The position numbers were made by a program, and so were the translations under genes. Under the pieces are notes generated by a model. It did not search any database. It saw nothing but the letters and a program-made list of their open reading frames with translations, and was not told the DNA's origin. From an uncultured Alphaproteobacteria bacterium (GTDB lineage Bacteria; Pseudomonadota; Alphaproteobacteria; RF32; CAG-239): a DNA stretch of 64,000 nt. This document shows, in pieces, positions 44,246 through 54,431 of this stretch. The stretch covers positions 1 through 64,000 of the forward strand of contig CALXYB010000004.1 in the NCBI GenBank assembly GCA_944392835.1. The letters are read 5' to 3'. Positions within the stretch are counted from its first letter, which is position 1, and the number at the start of each line of letters is the position of its first letter.

Positions 44246-45322
44246 ATGCGAAACTTGCTTTTATCTACTGTTACTTTACTCGTGGTGCCGGCAGTTGCCT
44301 TAGCCGCTCCCGACTTTTCTTCACATACACACACCACACCTATTGAGTTAAAGCCCATATCCTCTTCTTCGGGCATTAAACTCGCATCCGTTTGTTTCTT
44401 AGGTTCAGGCGACTGCAGTGACGGCGGTTTCGGTTCTATTGACGGTGATGATGGTTATGTCGTAGACACGACTAAACAATGCCAAAACGAGGGGTATTCA
44501 GTTACTGCTTGCTCCTTACCTGCTTATCCATCCGGTCAATGTCCTTATAATGATAAATATTTTGCTAAATGTGTAGAAGACAGACCCAGAGCTTGTAATG
44601 AAACCGGCTTTACCGAAACCCAATGTTCTTCCGGTATGGTTGTTGACACAACCTGCTCTTATGATGCTAACTACAAAAAATGTAAATGCAACCCCTGCTC
44701 GGGTTATACTTATACCTATGCACAAGCTACAGCCCAAGGTTATGTTGCCGACGGAAGCTGCCAAAGCTGTTCTGAAATAAAATATAAGCGCAAGGAAAAC
44801 CCCTGCTCCGGTTACACAACTTGCGAATGCGGCGGCGAAGTCGGTTCTGCAGTCTGCTATAGCGGCTCTACTCAAAAGTTTAAGAGTTGCAAAAAATGTT
44901 GCGATGATACTTGCCCTTCGGGAACCGGCAAAAATTATACCGGCTCTGCAGCTGGTCGAACTGAATGTGGAAATACCTGTTATAAATGCAATAAGGCTTG
45001 TCCATCAGGGAGTTCTACATCTTATAGCGGAACTATTGTTGGTTATAATGAATGCGGTCAGGCTTGCCGAAAATGCAGCGAAGATTGCCCTTCCGGTATG
45101 AGCACGACTCACCCCGGCGGATGTCCTTCTTCACAAAAAAATGAATGCGGTACTAAAACTTGCTATGGCGGATATGAAAGCTGTAAATGTACTGGTTGGG
45201 GATATTCTTATAGTGGCTGTAAAAGTTCTGCAGACTGTTTACCAATACCAGAAGGTTATGGCAGTGCAGGATGCAATAGTAATAGCGGAGAATGTATATA
45301 TGGTTATCTTTATGATTGCTAA
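44246..45322 (+). CDS. secreted Cys-rich protein
   Basis: A 358-aa exported protein. ATG 44246 with GGGAGA upstream is chosen; the in-frame ATG 44210 lies only about 12 bp from the -10 box. The signal peptide is MRNLLLSTVTLLVVPAVALA. The mature part has SGIKLASVCFLGSGDCSDGGF and then repeated Cys modules (CNPCSGYTYTYAQA, CGGEVGSAVCYSGS) that match those at 24838 and 61385. The C-terminal 110 residues contain CP.G....Y.G....CG..C.KC repeats found only here. Likely disulfide-rich surface protein. Confidence 0.8.
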   Translation: MRNLLLSTVTLLVVPAVALAAPDFSSHTHTTPIELKPISSSSGIKLASVCFLGSGDCSDGGFGSIDGDDGYVVDTTKQCQNEGYSVTACSLPAYPSGQCPYNDKYFAKCVEDRPRACNETGFTETQCSSGMVVDTTCSYDANYKKCKCNPCSGYTYTYAQATAQGYVADGSCQSCSEIKYKRKENPCSGYTTCECGGEVGSAVCYSGSTQKFKSCKKCCDDTCPSGTGKNYTGSAAGRTECGNTCYKCNKACPSGSSTSYSGTIVGYNECGQACRKCSEDCPSGMSTTHPGGCPSSQKNECGTKTCYGGYESCKCTGWGYSYSGCKSSADCLPIPEGYGSAGCNSNSGECIYGYLYDC

Positions 45323-45332
45323 AAATATAAAT

Positions 45333-45361
45333 TAACCCCTCCGAAAAGCGGAGGGGTTTTG
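45333..45361. terminator. terminator
   Basis: AACCCCTCCG-AAAA-GCGGAGGGGTTTT between the convergent Cys-rich gene and pgk. Confidence 0.9.
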
Positions 45362-45378
45362 TTGATTTTGTTATCTGA

Positions 45379-46587
45379 TTATTTCTTCAGAACAACAACT
45401 CCGGGGAGCTCTTTGCCTTCCATCCATTCCAAGAAAGCACCGCCCGCTGTTGAGATGTAGCTGAACTTGTCTGCAACACCTGCGTTGTCCAGAGCAGAAA
45501 CTGTATCACCACCACCGGCAACTGTCATCAGTTTTCCGGCTTTGGTCAAGTCTGCGGCATGCTGAGCAACTTTGTTGGTGGCGTTGTCAAAAGGCTTTAA
45601 TTCAAATACGCCCAAAGGTCCGTTCCAAACCAAAGTTTTGCATTCATCCAACTTCTGGTTGATTGCAGCAATGGTCTTTTCGCCAACATCCATCAAAATC
45701 CAACCTTCAGCCGGAATGCTATCCAACTCTACGGTCTTGTGCTCGGCTTCAGCCTTAAATTCCTTAGATACAACAACATCTTTCGGCAAAATGATTTCGC
45801 AATTGTTTTCTTTGGCTACTTTCATAATCTCTTTTGCTGTGTCAATCATATCCATCTGAACCAAAGAGTTGGCCTCATTAACGGTATCAATGCCGCTGGC
45901 TTTCATAAAGGTATGAGCCATACCGCCGGAGATGACCAATTTGTCAACTTTCTTAACCAAGTTGTTCAACAAGTCAAGCTTTGTGGAAACTTTGGAACCA
46001 CCGACAACAGCCATCAAAGGACGGGTCGGGTTGTTCAAGCCGTTGGACAAAGCCTTAACTTCTTCTTCCATCAAACGACCCATAGCTGCCGGACGCAATT
46101 TGGCTGCTGGAACCATTGAGGCATGGGCACGGTGAGCTGTTGAAAAAGCATCGGATACATAAATATCAGCCGGCTTTACCAATTCTTCGGCAAATTTTTC
46201 ATCGCCTTTTTTCTCTTCATTATAAAAACGAAGGTTCTCAAGGAGCAAAACTTCATCAGCCTTCATATTCTTAATAGCTGCTTCAACTTTTTCGCCAATG
46301 CAGTCATCAACAAATACAACTTTGTGACCCAAAGCTTTTTCCATATCTTTTACAATGTGGCTTAGAGAGTTTTTCATATCGCCTTTGCCTTCCGGACGAC
46401 CAAAGTGGCTGATAACAACAACTTTTGCGCCTTTGCTCATCAGTTCCTTAACGGTCGGAACAGTGCGGTCAATGCGCGCGGTGTTGGTTACGTGAAAGTT
46501 TTCATCCATAGGCACGTTCAAGTCTGCGCGGAGCATAACAACCTTGCCGCTCAAATTGCCTAAATCATCTATTGTTTTGTATTCCAT
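45379..46587 (-). CDS. pgk: phosphoglycerate kinase
   Basis: A 402-aa glycolytic enzyme. Blocks seen are VVMLRADLNVPMDENF, VVISHFGRPEGKGD, EVLLLENLRFYNEEKKGD, VSDAFSTAHRAHAS, GGSKVSTKLDLL, VWNGPLGVFE and TVAGGGDTVSAL. ATG 46587 with AAAGGA upstream is chosen; a longer in-frame reading would overlap the terminator of gap. It follows gap on the same strand. Confidence 0.97.
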   Translation of the reverse strand: MEYKTIDDLGNLSGKVVMLRADLNVPMDENFHVTNTARIDRTVPTVKELMSKGAKVVVISHFGRPEGKGDMKNSLSHIVKDMEKALGHKVVFVDDCIGEKVEAAIKNMKADEVLLLENLRFYNEEKKGDEKFAEELVKPADIYVSDAFSTAHRAHASMVPAAKLRPAAMGRLMEEEVKALSNGLNNPTRPLMAVVGGSKVSTKLDLLNNLVKKVDKLVISGGMAHTFMKASGIDTVNEANSLVQMDMIDTAKEIMKVAKENNCEIILPKDVVVSKEFKAEAEHKTVELDSIPAEGWILMDVGEKTIAAINQKLDECKTLVWNGPLGVFELKPFDNATNKVAQHAADLTKAGKLMTVAGGGDTVSALDNAGVADKFSYISTAGGAFLEWMEGKELPGVVVLKK

Positions 46588-46603
46588 TTGTTTTTCCTTT
46601 ACA

Positions 46604-46645
46604 AAAAACAAAACCCCCTTGGTCCACCAAGAGGGTTTGTTTTAT
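46604..46645 (-). terminator. terminator between gap and pgk
   Basis: On the minus strand AACCCTCTTGG-TGGA-CCAAGGGGGTT is flanked by AAACA and T-rich sequence. It may reduce pgk transcription relative to gap. Confidence 0.85.
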
Positions 46646-46651
46646 TTTTGA

Positions 46652-47674
<1,023 letters not shown>

Positions 47675-47787
47675 TTAGTTAGAATGTAGGCGCAAGAGAA
47701 CCTTGCTCCCACTTGTTTGTTTAATTCGGTGCTAATGTAGCACTTAATTGATTTTTTTCAAGCAATTTTTAAATTATCAAACAATAA

Positions 47788-47820
47788 TACAAAAGCCGCG
47801 GCAGAATCCCGCGGCTCTTA
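47788..47820 (-). terminator. terminator of nitroreductase
   Basis: On the minus strand AGAGCCGCGG-GATTCTG-CCGCGGCTTTTG, 6 bp after the nitroreductase stop. Confidence 0.85.
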
Positions 47821-47825
47821 AACTC

Positions 47826-48359
47826 TTAGTATTTTCCCCAATGGATTTTTTCTTCCTTAAAACGACCTTCCGGTTGTTTAGGTGTTTCTGCCGGATAACC
47901 CATCGTCACAATGGCAAAGGGGCGGATATTGTCCGGCAAATGCAGATATTCCTTCAAGTCATCTACAACTTTTTGCATCGGGGCGGCACCGCAATAGCAA
48001 GTACCTATGCCTTTGGACCAAGCTGCCAACATAAGGTTCTCCGTGGCTATGGCGCAATCTACATCCACAAAGCTCCATTTCTCATTGTCTTTGTTGCGGT
48101 TGAAAGATTGTTCAACATCGCCTAAAACAAAAACAACGCAAGCCGCATCTTTGGCAAAAGATGTCCAACGTTGGATGTGGCGCAGATTGGCTAAAATTTC
48201 TTTATCATCAACAACCAAAAACTCCCAAGGTTGGCGGTTGTGCGCGGTCGGCGCATATTGCGCGGCTTTGATGATTTCGGTTAATGTGGCTTTATCTATC
48301 TTTTGGTCCGTGTATTTGCGTACCGAGCGACGGGTCAAAAGACCTTCCATCATTTCCAT
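47826..48359 (-). CDS. nitroreductase family flavoprotein
   Basis: A 177-aa FMN-dependent oxidoreductase. The FMN site RRSVRKYTDQKI and QYAPTAHNRQPWEFLVV is at the start. ENLMLAAWSKGIGTCYCGA and AIVTMGYPAETP follow. Length is typical of the short nitroreductases. Physiological substrate unknown. It may share transcription with the hypothetical gene upstream (19-bp gap). Confidence 0.9.
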   Translation of the reverse strand: MEMMEGLLTRRSVRKYTDQKIDKATLTEIIKAAQYAPTAHNRQPWEFLVVDDKEILANLRHIQRWTSFAKDAACVVFVLGDVEQSFNRNKDNEKWSFVDVDCAIATENLMLAAWSKGIGTCYCGAAPMQKVVDDLKEYLHLPDNIRPFAIVTMGYPAETPKQPEGRFKEEKIHWGKY

Positions 48360-48378
48360 AACATAATTCCTTTTGCTG

Positions 48379-48984
48379 TTAATTCATTACTCTCTGCAAG
48401 CTTTCTATCCTCGGTAAGACCGAGTTTTCAATAATAAAACTTATAGCTTTTTCCACCATTTTGTCGGTGTAGCGGAAAGTGTTTAAAATCTCGTCCAGAT
48501 TTTCCGCCTTGTCAAGTTTTTTCGCCAAGGTATTGTAAACACCTGATAATTCAGTTAAAGAGTCTATCATCTCCGCAACGAAGGCAGGCAATTTGAAGTC
48601 ATCCTTACCGCCCCAAAAGCCCTCAACATAACCGCATTCAACCTCTTCAAAACGCTCGGCGCAGGCTCTGAGGATATCTTCTTTGCCGGACAGCTTGGTA
48701 TGCGGCAACTTTATCTTGTTGGATTTGACTTGCTCAAACACTTCATCCCACAAGCCCATAAAAAACTTGAAAAACAACTCGGCTTCATTCTTGGTTTCCA
48801 AGCGCGGTGCTTTCCCTTGCTCCCAAAAAGAAGATATGACATCGGTCGGGCGTAAATCCATGTTCGGACTGCAAATAGCTCCCGCAAACTTCATCTTAAC
48901 CACTGCTAAAGAGCTCGGACAAGCATAATGCTCTAAAAACTTTTTAAAACTTTCATCACCAATGTATTTGTTTTGACTTTCCAT
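48379..48984 (-). CDS. conserved-looking protein of unknown function
   Basis: A 201-aa soluble protein, predicted mostly helical. Recognisable only as a SEC-C/UPF0149-free orphan: PSSLAVVKMKFAGAICSPN, FFKFFMGLWDEVFEQVK and CGYVEGFWGG are the most distinctive stretches. There are three Cys but no metal motif. It is probably co-transcribed with the nitroreductase. Confidence 0.7.
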   Translation of the reverse strand: MESQNKYIGDESFKKFLEHYACPSSLAVVKMKFAGAICSPNMDLRPTDVISSFWEQGKAPRLETKNEAELFFKFFMGLWDEVFEQVKSNKIKLPHTKLSGKEDILRACAERFEEVECGYVEGFWGGKDDFKLPAFVAEMIDSLTELSGVYNTLAKKLDKAENLDEILNTFRYTDKMVEKAISFIIENSVLPRIESLQRVMN

Positions 48985-49028
48985 TTTATTCTTCTTCGTA
49001 TATATGTTGTTTAGATGCGTTTAATGTA

Positions 49029-49361
49029 ATGGAGTTTTTTAAATTGTCTAGGGTTAAATTCGGATTTGCTTTTGCTTCTTGGCTCTTGCTTAGCGCCTGC
49101 AGTATTTTTCCTCCCTTTATTGACAGGCAGCGTAATGCGGGGGTGCGAGATATGAGCAAACTCTATGTCGGAGAATCAACACCTGAAGAACCGGCCGTGT
49201 GCTACAATGGCTGGACAACAACCTATGAAGAAGTCAAAAAGCTGGCCGATGAAGAATGCGTTAAGCACAGAACCGGAACACATGCCGTACCGACAAAGAT
49301 GACATCTTTTACTTGCAGACTGCTTATTCCGAACCATGTGTATTTTAAATGTGTTCGCTAA
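49029..49361 (+). CDS. small lipoprotein
   Basis: A 110-aa protein. The N-terminal hydrophobic stretch ends in a lipobox (LLLSAC at residues 19-24), so it is predicted to be lipid-anchored at Cys24. The mature part has four further Cys (VCYNGW, EECVKH, FTCRLL, FKCVR), which could form two disulfides. Function unknown. It precedes argS on the same strand. Confidence 0.8.
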   Translation: MEFFKLSRVKFGFAFASWLLLSACSIFPPFIDRQRNAGVRDMSKLYVGESTPEEPAVCYNGWTTTYEEVKKLADEECVKHRTGTHAVPTKMTSFTCRLLIPNHVYFKCVR

Positions 49362-49444
49362 AGGGACTGTCTTTTTCTCTTGTAATACATATATTTTTTA
49401 TATAAAGTGTCGCACGAAACGACTATTTTTCAGGATGAAATGTT

Positions 49445-51181
49445 ATGGCTCAATCGTTAGAAAAAATTCTTAATCAAAAACTCTGCGCTATTTTTGAAAA
49501 AAATGGTTTAGATGTGAAATTTGCCGTTGTTAAAATCTCTGATCGTCCGGACTTAAGCGATTTTCAATGCAACGGGGCCTTGGCTTTGGCAAAACCTTTG
49601 CGTAAAAATCCACGCGAGATCGCAACTCTTATTGCCTCCGAGTTGGAAAAAGATGCTGATATTGTAAAAATCTCTGTTGATGGACCGGGATTTATCAATA
49701 TTTCACTCAAAAATGAGTTTATTGCTCAAGAGCTTAATGCTATGGCCGGTGATGAACGTTTCGGCTGCGAGAAAACAAATACCCCAAAAAAAATCGTAAT
49801 GGATTTCGGCGGACCGAATGTGGCCAAGGCGCTCCATGTGGGGCATTTACGCTCGGCTGTTATCGGCGAATCTATCAGACGTATTGAAAAGTTTTACGGA
49901 AACGAGGTTATCTCTGATGTGCATTTCGGCGACTGGGGAACGCCTATGGGTATGATTTTGGCTGAAATCATTAATCAAGACGGAAATTTGGATAAAGTTC
50001 AGACTTATGATATTGAAGCCATAAGCGCTTTTTATAAGAAAGCTAATATCCGTTGCAAAGAAGACGAAGCCGCTAAGGAAACGGCGCGGCAGATTACGGC
50101 CGCTTTGCAGGATGGTAATCCGGAATATCGTAAAGCATGGAAACATTTGCGCGAAGTTTCGGTAAATGCCGTTAAGAAAAACTATGATGCGCTTGAGGCT
50201 CATTTTGACCTTTGGCTTGGTGAAAGCGATGCACATGAAGCCAGCTCCGAGATTGTGAAACTTGCCAAAGAAAAAGGCCTTGCCGAACTTGATGACGGCG
50301 CTTTAATCGTGCGGTTGGAAGAAGGAAACAAACCCAAACCTCCGGTTATTTTGATTAAGAGCGACGGTGGTTTCGGTTATCAGATTACGGATATTGCCAC
50401 AATTAAAATGCGTTATGACGACCTCAAGGCTGATGAGATTATTTATGTCGTTGACAAGCGTCAATCTTTGCATTTTGAGCAGGTTTTTGAAGTTGCCGAA
50501 AAACTCGGGATTGCCCCAAATGTTAAGTTTTTGCATATCGGCTTCGGAACGGTGAACGGCGCAGATGGCAAACCTTTCAAGACTCGTGACGGCGGTGTGA
50601 TGAACTTGGAAGATTTGATTGAGATGTCTAAGGACAAAGTTCGCGAATCGATGCCTAAGCCTGAAGACACAGATGGCTATGATGCCGCTTATATTGAGAA
50701 TCTGGTCAGCGAAATTGCCATCGGCGCTATCAAATTCCAAGACCTTAAAAACACCATCTCTGCCGGATATGTGTTTGAGTTGGAGGATTTTGCAAAGTTT
50801 GAGGGCAAAACCGGACCTTATATTCAGTATGCCATCGCTCGTATCAATTCTATTTTGCGTAAAGCTAAAGAAAAAGGTATAGCACTTGGTGATATTGTTA
50901 TCAGCAATAATGAGGAAAGAGAATTGGCTTTGAAATTGGCACAACTGAATAATGTTATTCTGCGTGCCGAGGCTGATAAAGAGCCAAGTATCATTTCTGA
51001 CTATGCGTATACTTTAGCACAAGTATTTAGCAGTTTTTATAATGCCTCTCCGATTATGAATGAGGAAAATGAGGCTGTTGCAGCCGGCCGCTTAAAACTG
51101 GCTAAATTAACGCGAGATATCTTAACTTTGTTGCTTTACCTACTCGGCATCAAAGCCCCGGAGGTTATGCTCAAGGCCTAA
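49445..51181 (+). CDS. argS: arginyl-tRNA synthetase
   Basis: A 578-aa class I enzyme. The N-terminal additional domain (1-110) is followed by the HIGH motif in PNVAKALHVGHLRSAVIGE. DFGDWGTPMG-like sequence and VVDKRQSLHFEQVF mark the core, and the C-terminal helical anticodon domain has EGKTGPYIQYAIARI. Complete; ends in a terminator shared with the convergent zinc-ribbon gene. Confidence 0.97.
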   Translation: MAQSLEKILNQKLCAIFEKNGLDVKFAVVKISDRPDLSDFQCNGALALAKPLRKNPREIATLIASELEKDADIVKISVDGPGFINISLKNEFIAQELNAMAGDERFGCEKTNTPKKIVMDFGGPNVAKALHVGHLRSAVIGESIRRIEKFYGNEVISDVHFGDWGTPMGMILAEIINQDGNLDKVQTYDIEAISAFYKKANIRCKEDEAAKETARQITAALQDGNPEYRKAWKHLREVSVNAVKKNYDALEAHFDLWLGESDAHEASSEIVKLAKEKGLAELDDGALIVRLEEGNKPKPPVILIKSDGGFGYQITDIATIKMRYDDLKADEIIYVVDKRQSLHFEQVFEVAEKLGIAPNVKFLHIGFGTVNGADGKPFKTRDGGVMNLEDLIEMSKDKVRESMPKPEDTDGYDAAYIENLVSEIAIGAIKFQDLKNTISAGYVFELEDFAKFEGKTGPYIQYAIARINSILRKAKEKGIALGDIVISNNEERELALKLAQLNNVILRAEADKEPSIISDYAYTLAQVFSSFYNASPIMNEENEAVAAGRLKLAKLTRDILTLLLYLLGIKAPEVMLKA

Positions 51182-51185
51182 AACT

Positions 51186-51212
51186 AAAGCCCTCATTTCT
51201 GAGGGCTTTTTT
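51186..51212. terminator. bidirectional terminator
   Basis: AAAGCCCTC-ATTTCT-GAGGGCTTTTTT between convergent argS and the zinc-ribbon gene. The same hairpin sequence recurs at 63142-63170. Confidence 0.9.
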
Positions 51213-51213
51213 A

Positions 51214-52101
51214 TTAAACATCATCGGGGCGGATGTTGACCGCTTTGAGGGTTTCTTTCGGTTGTTCCCGCGTGAATGTCATGTAAACAAACTTTGAAAA
51301 AGTTGAGGGTTTGGTTACAATCACCTGAAATGCAACTTTGCTTCCGGCTATTATACGACGAACCGGTGGTTCTTGGTAAATTACTTGCAGGGGTTGAGCA
51401 TTCTTATCCAGCAATTCTATTCGCATATTTGGAATATTTAAGGTTTTGTCCGTGATATTGGTGATGAAGCCGCGAATCTCCATTTTGTTAATATAATCTT
51501 CTTCATATTCATTGCGCGTAATATTCTGAAATTCCAGCCCCTCGCCGACAATGACACTTTCTATGCCCACTGCGGCATAAACTTTTTCCATAAAAGGAGC
51601 TAAGCGCACAATGTCATAGCGAAGATAAAACAAAAGCAACAAAACCAAAATTACGGAAATCCCGCTCAAAATTTGGCGGTTGCGACGACGTTGCAAGCCC
51701 AAAATCTGCTTGATTTGATGCCAAAGTTTGATATGTGCGGGAAGATTCTTTTCATACTGAAAAAGGTTTTCCGTCTGTGTCTCCAAACGTGCAAAAATCT
51801 CTTGCATCTCTTTTTTGCCGGCAGGTAATTCTTCCTTTTCTTCTTTTTTTTCTTCCGTCGGCTCTGGCTTTTCATCCGTATTTTCTTCAGGGATTGCTAC
51901 ATCTTCTTGCTTTTCTTCTGCAGCTGATGGCTCCGGATCCTCTACCTGAATCGGCTCTTCTTTCGGGGCTTCAAACAAATCTTGCGGCAAACAAAGCCAT
52001 ATTTCTCCACATTGGGAGCAACGCATTTTGCGCCCTTCTTCCGGAATTGTGGCAGTGCCGATATCATAACTGACATTACATTTTGGACAACGGATTAGCA
52101 T
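51214..52101 (-). CDS. MJ0042-type zinc-ribbon membrane protein (DUF3426-like)
   Basis: A 295-aa protein. The start at 52101 (AGAGG upstream) gives MLIRCPKCNVSYDIG...KMRCSQCGEIW, a four-Cys MJ0042 zinc ribbon. A Glu/Pro/Lys-rich linker (about 45-105) is followed by one transmembrane segment (about 148-165, ILSGISVILVLLLLFYL) and a C-terminal DUF3426-like domain. It is divergent from ftsE, an arrangement typical of alphaproteobacteria. Function unknown. Confidence 0.88.
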   Translation of the reverse strand: MLIRCPKCNVSYDIGTATIPEEGRKMRCSQCGEIWLCLPQDLFEAPKEEPIQVEDPEPSAAEEKQEDVAIPEENTDEKPEPTEEKKEEKEELPAGKKEMQEIFARLETQTENLFQYEKNLPAHIKLWHQIKQILGLQRRRNRQILSGISVILVLLLLFYLRYDIVRLAPFMEKVYAAVGIESVIVGEGLEFQNITRNEYEEDYINKMEIRGFITNITDKTLNIPNMRIELLDKNAQPLQVIYQEPPVRRIIAGSKVAFQVIVTKPSTFSKFVYMTFTREQPKETLKAVNIRPDDV

Positions 52102-52221
52102 TTTAGTACCTCTTTGCATAAACTATATGCATAAAAAGCATTTAATCAAAGAAAAAAAATACTTTATTAAATATTATATTGTTTTATCCTATGGGAAAAG
52201 ATTGTTAGGGAGTCATTTAAA

Positions 52222-52944
52222 TTGTCCAGACCAGAAAGCAATAATATTCCGCCCGTGATTGAGATGCAAAATGTGGGTATTCGTTACGGACAAGGGCCGG
52301 AGATTTTGAGCGATGTTAAGCTCTCTCTTAAAAAAGGTTCTTTCCACTTTTTGACGGGAAAAAGCGGCGCGGGTAAAACTTCTTTGCTCAGCATGATGTA
52401 TTTGGCTCAAAAACCAAGTCGGGGAATCGTTAATGTCTTTGGCAAAAATGTTAATTTTACCAACCGCGACAGTCTTTCCATGCTTAGGCGTAAAATCGGC
52501 GTAGTTTTCCAAGACTTCAGGCTTCTGGACCACCTATCCGCTTTTGATAATGTGGCTTTGCCTTTGCGTGTTTGCGGCATGGATGAGCGCGAAGTGCGCA
52601 AAAGAGTGAAAGAACTCTTGCAATGGGTGGAGTTGGATAAACATATGTTGGATACTCCGGCAACGCTTTCCGGCGGTGAAAAACAACGAATCGCCATTGC
52701 ACGCGCCGTTATTAACCGGCCGGAACTTTTGCTGGCTGACGAACCGACGGGCAACGTGGACAATGATATTGCCCCAAAGCTGATGAAGCTGTTTGTGGAG
52801 CTTAATAAGCTCGGAACAACCGTGGTTATTGCCACACACTCTGAAAAGCTCATCAATGACTTTAATTATCCGAGGTTGCATTTGCAAAATCATAATCTGC
52901 ATATTTTGTATCCCTCATCTTCTCGTTTCGGAGGGCAAATATGA
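52222..52944 (+). CDS. ftsE: cell-division ATP-binding protein FtsE
   Basis: A 240-aa ABC ATPase. Walker A (TGKSGAGKTSLLS), Q-loop (VFQDFRLLDHLSAFDNVALPLRV), signature (LSGGEKQRIAIARA), Walker B (LLADEPTGNVD) and the switch His (IATHSEK) are all present. The start is TTG with AGGGAG upstream; ATG 52264 is a possible alternative. It overlaps ftsX by 4 bp. FtsEX links the divisome to peptidoglycan hydrolase control. Confidence 0.95.
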   Translation: MSRPESNNIPPVIEMQNVGIRYGQGPEILSDVKLSLKKGSFHFLTGKSGAGKTSLLSMMYLAQKPSRGIVNVFGKNVNFTNRDSLSMLRRKIGVVFQDFRLLDHLSAFDNVALPLRVCGMDEREVRKRVKELLQWVELDKHMLDTPATLSGGEKQRIAIARAVINRPELLLADEPTGNVDNDIAPKLMKLFVELNKLGTTVVIATHSEKLINDFNYPRLHLQNHNLHILYPSSSRFGGQI

Positions 52945-53858
52945 GTAATCAGGCTGCCATTATTACCCGCAAGCAGGAACTTCCGCTCAATGAGGATAGT
53001 TCTACTTTGTTCCTGAAAGTGATGATTTCTATTGCTGTGTTCTTATTTGCCGTTACTTTGGCCGGAGTTATGTCTATTAACTCTATGTTGTTAAACTGGA
53101 ATCAAAGTATTCTCGGCTCTTTGACCGTGCAGATTATGCCGGTTAATAATGTTAATAAAGAAAAAGCTTTGGAAGACACGCTTGACCACCAAGCTCGCGC
53201 CGTCAAATATTTGGAAAGCATGAACGAAGTTGAAAAAGTTACACCGTTAAATGACGAACAGCTTTCCGAGCTGATTAAGCCTTGGCTTGGCGATGGCGTG
53301 AATATTAAAGATTTGCCCGTGCCGCGCTTGATTGATGTGCGCTTGAAAAAAGGTGCAGAAATTGATTTTATGACTTTGGCTGAAAAATTGGCGGAAGTGT
53401 CTCCGCAAGCCTCTTTGGATAACCACAAACTTTGGCTCAACAAACTTATCAAGTTTGCTGATGGCTTGAAGATGATGGCTATGAGCGTTTTGTTGTTGGT
53501 GATTGTGGTTACATCTGGCGCTATCTTTTATTCTACAAAAACCAGCCTCGGACTACACAGCTATATTATTGAGATTTTGCACCTGATGGGGGCAAAAGAT
53601 GCTTATGTGGCGCAACAATATGCCAGACGTACGGCACAACTTGGCTTTATCGGCGGGGTTATCGGTTTAATTTTTGCTATTCCCTCTATCTTTGCTATCG
53701 CTCGTTTGGCGGAGCAGATTGAAGGCGGTATTATCAGCGATGCCACCCTCTCGGTTACGGCTTGGGGAGCTATTCTCTGTTTGCCGATTTTTGCCTCATT
53801 GATTGCGATGTTTACAGCCTATTGGACAGTTAAAAAGACTTTGGAAAAGATGATGTAA
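52941..53858 (+). CDS. ftsX: cell-division permease FtsX
   Basis: A 305-aa membrane partner of FtsE with four hydrophobic segments (about 30-52, 172-195, 233-255, 270-295). The extracellular loop between the first two carries the usual FtsX domain (LESMNEVEKVTPLNDEQLSELI). It starts in an overlap with ftsE and ends in an overlap with the next gene (ATGA), forming one operon. Confidence 0.93.
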   Translation: MSNQAAIITRKQELPLNEDSSTLFLKVMISIAVFLFAVTLAGVMSINSMLLNWNQSILGSLTVQIMPVNNVNKEKALEDTLDHQARAVKYLESMNEVEKVTPLNDEQLSELIKPWLGDGVNIKDLPVPRLIDVRLKKGAEIDFMTLAEKLAEVSPQASLDNHKLWLNKLIKFADGLKMMAMSVLLLVIVVTSGAIFYSTKTSLGLHSYIIEILHLMGAKDAYVAQQYARRTAQLGFIGGVIGLIFAIPSIFAIARLAEQIEGGIISDATLSVTAWGAILCLPIFASLIAMFTAYWTVKKTLEKMM

Positions 53859-54430
53859 TGAAAAAGTTTTTCTTCTACATAACAATTTTGGGGATTGCTT
53901 GTTGGATTGCCGGTTTTTTGGCTTTCAACTATAATATCAACAACTACAAAATTGATACGCAGACCAAAACAGATGCTATCGTGGCCTTAACGGGAGGGAA
54001 AAATCGTATTGCCGAGGCTGCGCAGATGATGGACAAAGGTTTGGCTAAAAAAATGTTTATCTCCGGCGTGCAAAAAGATACTTCGCTCAAAGAAATCAGC
54101 CGTATTCAGAAAGTTAATATGCCCCCTAAAGGCAAGATTGAAATGGAAGATAAATCAACTAACACCGTAGAAAATGCCATTGAAACAAATGAGTGGATTA
54201 AGAAAAACAAAGTAAAATCCATTCGGTTGGTTACGTCAAATTATCATATTCCGCGGAGTCTGGAAGAGTTTCGGGCGCTGAACCCCAAAATGCTCATCAT
54301 TATTCATCCGGTTTATTCGGAGAATGTATCTCCTAAATGGTGGAAGAATAAAGGGAGTTTTTGTCTCCTTGCATCAGAATATAACAAATTTTTGTATGTT
54401 TATGTCAGGAATAAATTAAAAGGGAACTAG
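53858..54430 (+). CDS. YdcF-like DUF218 protein
   Basis: A 190-aa membrane-anchored protein. One N-terminal transmembrane segment (about 3-24) is followed by a DUF218 fold: DAIVALTGGKNRIAEAAQMMDKG, MFISGV, STNTVENAIETNEW and RLVTSNYHIPRSLEEFRA. Members include YdcF and SanA-type envelope proteins. Function is not known precisely; the operon suggests an envelope role. Confidence 0.9.
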   Translation: MKKFFFYITILGIACWIAGFLAFNYNINNYKIDTQTKTDAIVALTGGKNRIAEAAQMMDKGLAKKMFISGVQKDTSLKEISRIQKVNMPPKGKIEMEDKSTNTVENAIETNEWIKKNKVKSIRLVTSNYHIPRSLEEFRALNPKMLIIIHPVYSENVSPKWWKNKGSFCLLASEYNKFLYVYVRNKLKGN

Positions 54431-54431
54431 C